Shown: positions 54,567-64,000 of the stretch, piece after piece | How the letters are laid out: each line of letters starts with the position of its first letter | How positions within the stretch are numbered: position 1 is the stretch's first letter | NCBI GenBank assembly: GCA_027604005.1 | Contig: JADGJT010000020.1 | Coordinates: 41,576 to 105,575, forward strand | DNA length: 64,000 bases | From: Dinochytrium kinnereticum | Lineage: Eukaryota > Chytridiomycota > Chytridiomycetes > Chytridiales > Chytridiaceae | Reading direction: 5' to 3' | Program-made: the position numbers and the translations under genes | Notes under the pieces: model-generated | Seen by the model: the letters and a program-made list of their open reading frames with translations, nothing else | What the model was told of the DNA's origin: nothing | The model's database searches: none

Positions 54567-55903
54567 ATGCAGAAAGATCAAGGAGCAGTATCGCGACGGA
54601 TATCCGTCAACACTCAGAGTGGGGTCTACGCCTCTGAGGCCAGAGATATTATTGTGGACAACAGCGGCAATAACTTCACAGGCGGAGTCAAGCTTTCTGT
54701 TGGAACACGGGTTGACGGAAACATAGGGAGTTCACCATATGCGTCTATGAACCATGAAAAGAGCAGCAAGGAGCAGCTGTCTGGCTCAAAAGACGTGATG
54801 GCTTATATGGAAGATCAATTTGGTCAACAGGAGCAGGATGAGAGACTTAAAAGGTAAAACACGTCGTTATCTTATCGCCAGCAGAATTCCTCTGGGGCTT
54901 CTCTTACAATTGTTGATTGACCACCACGCTGTTTCTTTGTCCAGAAAAAAGCACCTGGATTCAGAACACGATTACGACTTTAACTTCAAGATATCAATAG
55001 TCGGAGGCAAGTCTGTGGGCAAGAAGACTTTGGTTGGCAAAGAGTGCGGTGAGTATTCTCGACGACATTTACCTCATTGCGTTATTCACTTATGATGAAG
55101 AAAAGGAAAACAACAATCCGCGCACTCAGCGCAGCGGCCAGAAGAGTCAATTTATGGGAATTGCGTTCCAGGTAAGCAATAAGTATGTATATCAGTTCCT
55201 ATGGCTAACACAGAGGATTAGCGTAAAAACTACAGCGTTGAGGGTAAAAAGGTGCTCTTGGAGTTTTGGACCGCACCTGCGAGCGAGACTTATATGGGCC
55301 TATCCTCCAGGATGCTTTCAAGAACAGCAGCATCAATATTCATTTTTAACCGTAAGTGAGATGTGGCGCTTGAGCAAAGTCTCTGAACTACATGTAGCCT
55401 ATGATAAAATATCCTACGACGTTATCCAGCGATGGATCAGCCTTTTCCATAAGGATAACAATCAACCCTTCGAGAAAGAATCCGAATCCACAACAAAACC
55501 ACCGCGAATCTTGCTGGCGAACCTGATCGAAAAGGAAAGGACTGATCGGAAGGTATCCGAGCAGGATGCCAGAAGCTACGCCATCCGAAACGGACTGCTA
55601 TACCATGAGTGCAAGTTAGTGTTTCACGTGCAGGTTGATGAGGATTTGGCACTAACTGGTGTTGTCGGTTTTTTAAGCTTTGCCAAAAAGAAGAACTTTG
55701 AGTATTTTTTCGTTTCTATCGTGCACAAGGTCTTGGAGCCACTCCTGTTTCAAAAGAATGGGGATCTTCCCTTTGCTGCGTTGGAGAAGCACGTGCGTGT
55801 GCAGTCCTCTCTTCCGCCGCCCGCAAAGATGAGATTTTTTAAAAACGTCGAGGCTCAAAGGCCCAATCGACATTTGGCATCTCAGACGGTTGACTGGCTT
55901 TAA
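54567..55903 (+). CDS. Rab-like small GTPase-fold protein with degenerate nucleotide-binding motifs
   Basis: Exons: 54567-54853, 54945-55048, 55101-55171, 55222-55351, 55398-55614 and 55678-55903; 1035 nt, 344 residues. The first ~105 residues are hydrophilic and diverged. Then a Ras-like core: KISIVGGKSVGKKTL (G1), where the Mg-binding Ser/Thr after GK is Lys123; VLLEFWTAPASETY in place of DTAGQE (G3); a Rab-like helix (YDVIQRWISLF); RILLANLIEKE in place of NKxD (G4); and ARSYAIRNGLLYHEC resembling the Rab ARxFAxxNGL stretch (G5). Every motif is recognisable but altered, suggesting it binds nucleotide poorly or not at all. The C-terminus ends TVDWL without prenylation cysteines. It could belong to Rab-like families tied to cilia (RABL or CPLANE2 type), but I cannot assign one. 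Its divergent neighbour is the MyTH4-FERM myosin. Confidence 0.65.
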
Positions 55904-56502
55904 AGTGATCCACACTCGAGTTGAGTATGAGACATGAAGGCTAATTCAACCAATAACCCGCAAACGAGCTGCGGAAGTAATATTTCGTTTGTCTTTGCCC
56001 CGCATCTGCTGCCGCTTGCCCCCAACATGAACTCACAATTGCTGCTGCACCAAAGTTTAAATAATGAAACAAAGTGGGCGAAGAAATAATCGTCCTCCCA
56101 TTCACGCGACAAACAACAAGGAATAATAAAAATATAAAAAAAAAAAGGCTAGACGAGGTACGACAACAGCAGAAAAAAGAGCGCAGTCAAAAAACAAAAC
56201 ACAAACAACAACAAACAACAACAACGAGGTAAACAAAAATCCAAAATAAAGAGAATCAAGAGATGATAATGAAACATAAGGATTTAAGGAAAAAAGAAAA
56301 AGCACAAGGCAAACAAACAAACAAAAAAAAAGCCTTCAAAAAAAATAACAGAAAACAGAGGGCTTTTTGAGACAGGAGCCTTGATAGGAATCCCATCGAA
56401 TGAAGGTGAATGTGTGAAAAATAAATCTGCAAAACCACTCGGCCCACAGTCGCAAGAGAAAGGTATAGGATTAACCGCCGAACTACGTGGCCAATAACCC
56501 AA
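55904..56502. other. Convergent 3' intergenic region (Rab-like / YAK1)
   Basis: Purine/A-rich on the plus strand from 56100 to 56350 with AACAA repeats. It contains the two 3' UTRs and no gene. Confidence 0.55.
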
Positions 56503-59500
56503 TCAAACATCCCCCTCCTCTTCAAATGCATCCCCACGGTTATCAGGCCCACCAGTCCTCGCACCCTGCTGACTTTCCTCAAGGTTCCCCTTAAACGACG
56601 TCGATATCGAGGGCATAGATCCATGATGCGTTAAAGAGCCATGAAGTCCGTGCTGTTGATGATGATAATGCAGGTTATAGCCCCCGCCCCCCATCGGGTG
56701 GACCACCAAACCAGTCGGGATCGAAATCGGCTGAGCTCTTGAACCCCTACCCCCATGAGGGAACCCCTGCCCAGATGTCGGAGGAGGCGCAGCACCACCC
56801 AAAGGAATTTCAGGTGAAAACCCAAAAGGATGTAACCCCCCACCACCCCCATTTGGTACATTATACCCCTGATGCCCAGCATACTGTCCCATGCTCCTTT
56901 CTGCATGAGAGACGCTTCCCCTCCTGCTCCCTGCTCCTGGCCCTCCCCCAAACTGGCCGTACTGCTGCGAATACATCTGAGTGTGGGGGTGGGCCGACAG
57001 GGGCGGCGCATGCTGGTGCTGCTCGTAGCTCGACGCAAGGGAGGGGACGGAATGACGTTTCTGAAAGTAGTGCTGAGCGACTCCAGCTCCATTGTACTGC
57101 TGAGGGCTCGGCGGTGGCGCCATTTGTGAAGTCTCTGAAGGTCTCGTGTACATGGTCCTAAAATCTGCACCATATTGAAGCTGCGAGGGCCCGTTGTTGT
57201 AGTTGAAGGCGGGAGGTTGCTGAGGGGTATGCATGACAGGGTGCTGAGGCTGCTTCCAAAGCTGACCAGCAGCTCTAGGTGCTCCTCCTTGTGAGGATCG
57301 AACGGCGGGGGAGGTCGATAAGGTTTCCGTTCCGTAAGGTATCGCCCCGCTGTAACCTGGGTTCTTGCCGTACCCCCAACCCCTATCATCCACATCAGAC
57401 GCGATATAATCCTTTAGGTTGGCGCCATTGTCTTTCCCGGCCTGCGGACTTGGAACGGCCTCTGCAGGATGGTTCCCGAGGCCCTTTTCGGCAATATGAC
57501 GAAAGCTCTCCATCTTGAGCAAACCCGATCCATCGTCTAAGGTTGGTGGAGCGCGAGGAGAGAACACCATCCCATGGATATCGTCACCGAAACCCATACT
57601 TCCTTCCGAGGCCTGCCTCCCATAGCCCGCCGAGGACCCCGGCGTCACCTGATTATTCTGCTGCGACGCCACGATATGTCGAGGTGGCCATATAGGAGCA
57701 TTGGGTATCGACGACCGCCGTGAAGCCCCATACTGAGGCGGCCTAGAAATATTTCCAAGGGCTGCACCAATATCGATCGTCTGAATCTCCGATGCGGTAA
57801 AAGACCCACGTCTGCTTCCAAGCTTACTCGATGTCGTTGAAGGTGACGATCCTGAAAAAGCCTTTGACCGACTGTTTGAGCTCGTCGACGCGGCCTCATT
57901 CTCAAACGGATCCCACTCAGTCGATAACCCCATGCTCGGCATCCGGCTCACCAGTCCCGTTTTGCGTTCCCCCCTCTCACCCATCCGAGGATGATTCTCA
58001 TTTGCAAGCGTGTCAGGCGGGTTGGGGTTCGATATTGAGGGGTCCATGAGAATTCCAAGCGGCAGGGTATATGACGGATCAAACGATCCATGGGTAAGAA
58101 GGGTATCAGCGCTCTTTAACACGAGATCAGGGTCGGCCCCCATTGATGGTGAGAGGGAGCTGGATTTGCTTTGGGCTGCCATGGTTTGGGAGCGCGCTTT
58201 GCGTAGGGGAAACGGAGGTTGCTGCCCGTAAGCCATGGGTTGCTGAGAGCCCACACCAGATGTATTGACGGGTCCAAAGCTCGGTACAGCGCTAGAGTTA
58301 GGGTCGATCCGAACCATATTTGGAGAGGTTGAGCTAGGCTTAGCGTAGTAGAGGTCGTGAAGAGGTGTGCCAAGATTATCACCACCGGAAGGCCCAACAG
58401 CAAACAGTCCTTGAGGCGTGTAACCGGGCGCAAGTCCAGCAGTTCCTCCATCAAAATGCCCTCTAGGGTTTTCTGATATCGACGAGGACATCGAAACGTC
58501 CTCAACAGCCCTTCCATCCCTCAACGACATACCCGAAAGGTGATCCGAAACCTTCCCAACCCCCACATCCCCACTCCGTCCCCTCACCAGCCGCTGCCCA
58601 GACTCACCCCCCCCACTCTCAAACTGCGCCTCGATCCCCTCATCCACCTTCTGCAGCGCAAAAGCAGGGTTGGGATACTCCACAGCGGCAGCTTCGGATG
58701 GAAAAGCGGCCGCCTTGTCTTTCAGCGATGAAGAAGATCCCGAACTCTTCACGGTCGTCTTGTTCGGTCCGCTCTGCTGTTGAATCGCAACGAGCCGCTG
58801 AAGTTGCGGTGGAACCGTTTGGACTTTGGAACTGCTGATGGTGTTGGCTCTTGGTCTTCTTCCCGTTGTGGTCGGGGGTGGAGGAGCGGCTGTTGTACTG
58901 CTTGAAGGCGGGGTGGTGATGCTAGGGGATTTCGCGACTCGGAGAGGGGGTGAAAAGGGACCTGTGAACTTTTCACCAGTGACGAAGGGATGCATTTTGG
59001 CTTGTTGAGGAGACCACCTTTCAAGAGGGTTGAGCTGAAGGAGACCAGAGAGAAAATCTGTAAAGGCAAGACGATTCTGCATTTCTGTGTATGAAGGGGT
59101 AAGTGTCATTGCCTAAACCAAAGATAGTTTGCTCACCCTTCTCAATCTCTTTCGCTGTGAGACCCTTTCGCATGACAGGATAGGAGTTAACGATTTCCTG
59201 AAGTGTGATTCCCGAGAAATATCTTTTCGAAGGCTGCTCAACATTCCCCGTTTCCTGTTCACCAGCATTAAAAATCACAAAAAAAAAAAAAAAAAAGATT
59301 GCAAGAGAAAATTAAAAGTTAGTTTCCATAAAAAAAAACCCCCCAGCCAATCCTTCAATCAAACAAACCTTCATATACTGCTCCATACTCTTAAGCCTCC
59401 AGACCCCTTTCCCCTCTCCAACCTTCTCAAAAAACTGATGAGCGCTTTTACCCTTCTCACACATGTATCCATGCGGCATCCCCAGCATCTCAACAATCCT

Positions 59501-61762
59501 CGACACCTGATTGTACTCAGAACTTCCAGGAAATAACGGTAGTCCAAGGAAGAGTTCAGCGGCGATGCACCCAAGAGACCACATGTCGATGGATGAGGTG
59601 TAGGGGAGGCCGAGGAGGACTTCGGGGGAGCGGTAGAAACGAGATTGGATGTAAGTGTAGACGGTTTGGCTTTCGTGACAGGCGGATCCAAAGTCGATTA
59701 CTTTTATGGTTGGGGAGTCGAGGCTATGAGTTGAGGGTGAATTTTAGGATTCCGATGGCGGTTGAGAAAAAAAAGAAAAGAAAAGAAAAGGAGCCCATCC
59801 TTACTTCTTCAGAAGAATATTCTAATAGCGTAGCAACACAGCACAATTCAAGTTTAAATACAATATCCGTTAGCCAAGGGGTAAGAAAGAAACAACCACA
59901 TCACAATAAAGCAAAGCGTCAAGCCCCCAAAAGAATACGCAAAAAAAAAAAAAGGGAAGCATACCTCTGGTTTCAAATCACAATGAATAATCCTAGCCTT
60001 ATTCAATATGATCAGACACTCCAGAATCTGCTGCACAAACACGCGAACCAAATTCGTGCTAAGCCCCCTAAACTGGTTCTGCTTGATAAGCTCATACAAG
60101 TTGACGCTAAGCATCTCAAAAATGATGCAAAGGTGATTCCGAAATAAAAACGTGTCCTTCATGCAGACAATATGATGCTTCTCTTGCTTGTCGTACTCAT
60201 TGTTAAGCTGTTTGATTCAGAAAAAATTAGCCTTGCGTGAGAGGTCAAGCTTTGATTCACCATATCAAGGATCGCAACCTCCACAAGGGATTGGTTGTAG
60301 TAAGCAGGTTTGTTCTTGATCACCTTCACCGCAACGTTCGCTTTGGTTTTGATGTTTTGACATTTCACTACCTGACCAAAAGTGCCCTGGCCCAGTATAT
60401 CCAGGATCTGGTACCTGAAAGAGAAGTAACCAAAGAAACGAAGGAGAGCATTGAAGTCAGCCTCAAGACGATTTGAAGCAACCAAAGGAAATGCAGCTAG
60501 GTGGCAAAAAAAGATACGTACTGCTGGCCCTCTTGAGAACCCAGGATGTCATTCACATAGAGAATGTAATCCCAATCCTCATTATCGTAGCCATCATTGT
60601 GAACGGGCTTTGACGGCTTAGTGAGAACTCTTCTGGGGTTGTGCTGCGTTTGATAGTCGAACTGAGGGTTGCATCGGGTATATGTACGAGTCAAGTATTT
60701 CGTCAAGCATTGCAAAGGCTATAAGAGAACAAAAAAAAAGAAAGAAAGAAAGAAAGAAAAAAAAAGCGCCAGGTTAAATTCACAGATTCAAACAGACAGC
60801 ATACACCAAACCATCAAAAAAAACAAACAAAAAAAACACAACAACAACAACAACAACAACCCTCCAAAAAAACAAGCAACCAACCCCCCTCCAAACTCAC
60901 CCCAACATAACCATCATCAGGCTTCCTAACCCCCTTCCTCCTCTCCGCAAAATCCCCAACAGGTCTAAACCCCACCCCCAACAAACTCATCCGACTCCCC
61001 TCAAACTCCTTCCCCCTCGTCGAAACGCTCTGAACAAACGCGTTTCGCTTCCTCTCAAGCTTCTGAACATTCGCATTGTTGGTCGGAAGAGGTGATTCGG
61101 GATCCCGCAACGCCGTTGAGGCCAAGGGGGTCAATGAGGATGAGGATGACGATGACGGTGCTGATGGGGAGGGGAGGGAGACTGATGATGTTGAGGAGGA
61201 TGCGTTTGGTGTTGTGGAGGTGTTGGTGGAAGGGAGGAAAGGCGTTTTTAAAAGATCGGCGGAGGCGGTGAGGGCGGCTGTGGCCTGGCTGACGTCGTTA
61301 GTCGACACTTTAGTGTCGATCTGCATCTTTGTTCTTTGGAAGGCCTGGTTCATGAAAAAAGACGGCGGGGGGGAGGAACGTTAGGTTCATAACCAACACA
61401 ACCAGTAAAAGCGGCCTCCAACGCTGTTTATCCAAAACCCGTACCCGTCCCAGACAACATCCATCCATCCATAACCGTAACCAAACATCACGGAACCAGC
61501 AGACCCAACAACTCAACCCGCGTAAAAAAAAACAACAACAAACAACCCCCCCCCCCCGGCTTCCCTCACAATCAACCAAAAACCATCCGCCCAAAACCCA
61601 ATCGCCACCCCACTTGTCCAAACGAAAAACAATAAAACAAAGACAGCTGAAAAAAACATCAACCTGTTGAACCGACACGGGAGATTCCTGGTTCCCCTGA
61701 GACGATGATGACACCATCACCTGAACCTCCTTCCCCTCAGTCTGTCCCATCGCCGAATCCAT
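56503..61762 (-). CDS. YAK1: YAK1 dual-specificity kinase (DYRK family)
   Basis: Stress- and nutrient-regulated DYRK kinase acting downstream of PKA/TOR. Nine exons (high to low): 61762-61664, 61344-60901, 60718-60522, 60414-60261, 60207-59965, 59821-59805 (17 nt), 59723-59369, 59254-59137 and 59084-56503; 4209 nt, 1402 residues. A Ser-rich N-terminus precedes the YAK-specific PLQCLTKYLTRTYTRCNPQF. The kinase begins YQILDILGQGTFGQVVKCQN; catalytic D375 lies in HCDLKPEN, then VIDFGSAC and the DYRK activation loop QTVYTYIQSRFYRSPE, whose second Tyr is autophosphorylated in the family. CMGC-type SEYNQVSRI and LNPLERWSPQQAKMHPF follow. The last 850 residues are disordered, Gln/Ser/Pro/Gly-rich, in one long exon. 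The 17-nt exon encodes NILLK and must be spliced for an intact kinase. HIPK and DYRK1 fit less well than YAK1. Confidence 0.95.
60735..60763. repeat. GAAA microsatellite and A-runs in YAK1 intron 2
   Basis: Several GAAA units flanked by A-runs lie within the 182-nt YAK1 intron (60719-60900). A CAA trinucleotide run at about 60839-60861 occupies the same intron. Confidence 0.7.
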
Positions 61763-62164
61763 CTTCCTTCCAATCAACAACAACAACAAGCCAAAAAAAA
61801 ACAAAAAAACTATCCTCTACCTCCACTCTCCAGCACCTTCAAAATCAATATCCAACCAACCCCTCCCAGCGGTCAGCCAAAACCAAGAACAACAACAAGA
61901 AGAAGAAGAAAAATAATAAATGCCGTGGTAATTCAATGCAGCTCGCAGAAAAAAAAAGAAAGAGCTAGGTGAAAGGGCAATGCGGGCGTCCTTCGAAATC
62001 GCCCCCCTTGCCCCCCCCTTAATATCTTCCCCCGTATCTTGCCGCCGAACGTTTAATATAAAAACCTCCCCCCCGTTTAGCCTGCGTGCGGTGCTGATGA
62101 ATTGCCTTGTTACGTGTAAGGAAGGGGGGCCTTGGGTAAGAGGGGTCCAACTGCCCGCAGCCAA

Positions 62165-62206
62165 GGATGGATGGATGGATGGATGGATCGATGGATGGAT
62201 GGATGG
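62165..62206. repeat. GGAT tetranucleotide microsatellite
   Basis: About ten GGAT units in a row, interrupted once by GATC. It lies upstream of YAK1. Confidence 0.85.
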
Positions 62207-62441
62207 CGTTCAGCTCAACCTCCCCTCCTCCAAATCAATAATTATTTTTGTTTGAAATTTTTTTTTTCGTTGCTTGTTTGACACCCTTCCTTCCCCATAT
62301 CGAACGAAACCTACTCTACGCGACATCCCACTTTCTCTCTGCCTTGCACTGGGCACCGCGAGGGACGACACCGCGCGATACGTTGAACAGCATCTCACGC
62401 GTTCAACACAAAGCATCATCTTTTGAAAACAAACAGAAACA

Positions 62442-62668
62442 TACATTTCACCGTGTAATAATAATAAGTGCCAAACAATACATTTCACCATGTAATAATA
62501 ATAAGATACCTAATCATACACTTCACCGTGTAATAACAATAAGATACGTAGTGATACATTTCACCACGTAAAAATAACAAGCTACCAAACAATACATTTC
62601 ACCATGTAACAATAACAAGCTACCAAACCATACACTTCACCATGTACCAATAACAAGCCACCAAAACG
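62442..62668. repeat. 37-38-bp minisatellite, six copies
   Basis: Copies start at 62442, 62479, 62517, 62555, 62593 and 62631, so the period is 37 then 38. Each carries TAC(A/C)TTCACC(A/G)(T/C)GTA followed by AATAATAA-like sequence, an AAG, and then a more variable A/C/T-rich part. It ends about 35 bp before the stop codon of the minus-strand orphan gene, so it probably lies in that gene's 3' UTR. Confidence 0.88.
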
Positions 62669-62701
62669 ACAAAACACCCCATCCCCCACCCACCCCCCCC
62701 A

Positions 62702-63930
62702 TCAACCACCCTTCATCTTCGCCTTAAAAAAAAACCCCCAAACCTCCTCCCACACCCCCCCCACAACCGGCACCATCCTCCCCTTGACCTCCATCACAAA
62801 CCAAGCCACAACCTTCACCAAAACCTCAAAGGTCCTGCCAAGCCCAAACCCCTCCAAAAACAACCCCTTCCGCATGGCGATGAGAATCCTTCCAACCGAC
62901 TCCCAGGCTGGTCGCACGGCCTCCGACACAGCTAGAATGATGGGACGAGCCAGGGTCTTTGTGTGGGCTAGAAGGGCGACAACGAGCTTGGAGGAGACAA
63001 GGGTGGCGGCGACGGCGTACTTTACAGAGAGGGCCGCACAGGTCGTCAAGAGTCTCGACAGGTTTGAGAAGACTGACCGGGATTCCAGAAAAATGTAACA
63101 GTTTTCAAGAAAAGTGTGGGTCTGCAAAGAAAAAAGAAAAAAAAAGGAAGAATAAGGAAAAGGAAATGATTGTTGGGGTTAGTGCAAAAAAAAAAACAAA
63201 AAAAAGCCTCACAAATCTCCCCCTCACCCATTCAAAAAAACCAAACACCCACAAAAAAAAACAACAAAAAAACAAAAACAAACGCATTACCATATCAGCG
63301 CAGAACCCCACAATCCCCATCCCAACACACGCCAACCTCGAAACAACACTCGGCACCCTCCCAACAACCCTCAACGCCCCACTCCACTCCAAAAACCCAT
63401 GCACACGATCCAAAAAATCATGCAACCCCCTCCCAACCCCACTCACCGCCACAAAACCGCATCCAACCGCATACCCCCACGCCTCCCTCACCCTCCCCAA
63501 AACCGGCACAGCGGCCCCACAAACGGCAACCAAGACCCCTCCCATCCTCTCCGTCGCCAAAAAGCACGCCGTCGCGGTCGCAAAAATAAACATCCTGACC
63601 TGGGGGTACACCAAGGTCAGACGCTCTCGGACGACCTTGAGCGTCTTCGAGAGGGTCGACGCGATGGACTGGAAGAAGGGGACGATGATGGGGTCCCAGC
63701 TGTCGTGGATGAGGTGACCGAGGTGCTGGAGAGATGTGTTGATGCCTGTGAGGAGGTTGGTGGTGGTGGAGAGGATGAGGCGGCAGACGTGGGTCGTGAA
63801 TCTCCATAGATGTGCGAGGACGTTTGAAAGAAATTCTATGAGGTCTGGGGAGTGTCGTTCCCAGGTAGCTCGAGCTGTGGACGAGTTGATAATATGAAGG
63901 ACAAGGGGAGGGGGGGGAAGGTTTAGAGAA
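62702..63930 (-). CDS. Uncharacterised hydrophobic protein (5' end not resolved)
   Basis: I do not recognise this gene. Exon 63121-62702 (140 codons with stop TGA at 62704) joins an upstream exon beginning at 63291 over a 169-nt intron (donor GTAATGCG, acceptor TTTGCAG), phase 0. The upstream frame is open to at least 63930 and reads LIEFLSNVLAHLWRFTTHVC, LQHLGHLIHDSWDPIIVPFF and VVRERLTLVYPQVRMFIFAT. The whole protein (more than 340 residues) is helical and moderately hydrophobic, with Arg/Lys between apolar stretches, rather than having clean transmembrane helices. This fits amphipathic membrane-surface or lipid-droplet-type proteins, but that is guesswork. The C-terminus is basic (FKAKMKGG). 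The start may lie at or beyond the low-complexity sequence near 63910-64000. Confidence 0.5.
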
Positions 63931-64000
63931 TAACACTAATGTAGGGGAAGCGGTGGGGAAAGGGGGGGGGGAGTCACGGCGGACCGAACCCAAAAAAAAA

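Larger units (their letters stand above)
61763..62701. other. Intergenic region between YAK1 and terminal orphan, repeat-rich
   Basis: Both neighbours are on the minus strand, so this holds the YAK1 promoter and leader and the orphan's 3' UTR. It contains homopolymer runs, a GGAT microsatellite and a 38-bp minisatellite, reported separately. No gene was accepted. Confidence 0.55.

Noticed and set aside
62442..62668. Regular repeats considered as a CRISPR array
   Set aside because: The copies are contiguous 37-38-bp units diverging along their length, with no constant-repeat/unique-spacer pattern, in a eukaryotic intergenic region.
1..64000. Searched for tRNA, rRNA, transposase, reverse transcriptase and viral-like genes
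   Set aside because: No cloverleaf-type sequence, rRNA core motif or mobile-element enzyme motif was noticed by eye. tRNAscan-SE, Infernal and RepeatMasker runs would be decisive.

Overview
The window is eukaryotic nuclear DNA: about 20 protein genes in 64 kb, nearly all split by short introns of 35-180 nt with GTAAGT/GTATGT/GTTCGT-type donors, CTAAC-like branch points and YAG acceptors. Gene content suggests a zoosporic (flagellated) early-diverging fungus, probably a chytrid or a relative. Several genes are fungal in style: VPS74/GOLPH3, YAK1, a GGA adaptor, PBN1/PIG-X and aspartate-semialdehyde dehydrogenase. Others are absent from yeasts but shared with animals and flagellates: phenylalanine hydroxylase, the axonemal protein CCDC96/FAP184, a myosin with two MyTH4-FERM units, malonyl-CoA decarboxylase, fructosamine kinase and DCAF12. 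Taxonomy is inference from gene content; no rRNA or tRNA gene was seen.

Layout. 1-2422 (+): 3' part of cytosolic isoleucyl-tRNA synthetase. 2839-5374 (-): phenylalanine hydroxylase with an acid-free N-terminal extension. 6139-8416 (+): WASP. 8844-9956 (+): aspartate-semialdehyde dehydrogenase. 10463-11944 (-): VPS74/GOLPH3. 12452-14177 (-): eIF3m. 15286-17581 (+): CCDC96. 17801-20490 (-): GGA adaptor. 20768-23009 (-): chaperonin CCT2. 23560-25284 (-): DCAF12. 26200-32122 (+): CHD1. 32753-34511 (-): PIG-X/PBN1. 34662-35926 (+): fructosamine-3-kinase. 36392-38648 (-): orphan tail-anchored-looking protein. 39103-41930 (+): malonyl-CoA decarboxylase. 42528-46047 (-): orphan coiled-coil protein. 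46376-54347 (-): motor-IQ-MyTH4-FERM-MyTH4-FERM myosin. 54567-55903 (+): degenerate Rab-like protein sharing a ~220 bp divergent promoter with the myosin. 56503-61762 (-): YAK1 kinase. 62702 to about 63930 (-): orphan hydrophobic protein, running towards the window end.

The genes are mostly housekeeping and do not form one pathway. Three themes stand out: actin and membrane cell biology (WASP, MyTH4-FERM myosin, Rab-like protein, GGA, VPS74), metabolism with organelle-targeting signals (PAH, MLYCD), and flagellum biology (CCDC96). I see no mobile element, CRISPR array or prokaryotic-style operon. The most unusual items are the MyTH4-FERM myosin with its divergently transcribed pseudo-GTPase neighbour, a 6-nt microexon in the fructosamine kinase gene, a six-copy 38-bp minisatellite at 62442-62668, and two multi-exon orphan genes. 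Exon boundaries were placed by hand from splice consensus, frame continuity and family conservation. For most genes the summed exon length is a multiple of three, which supports the models.
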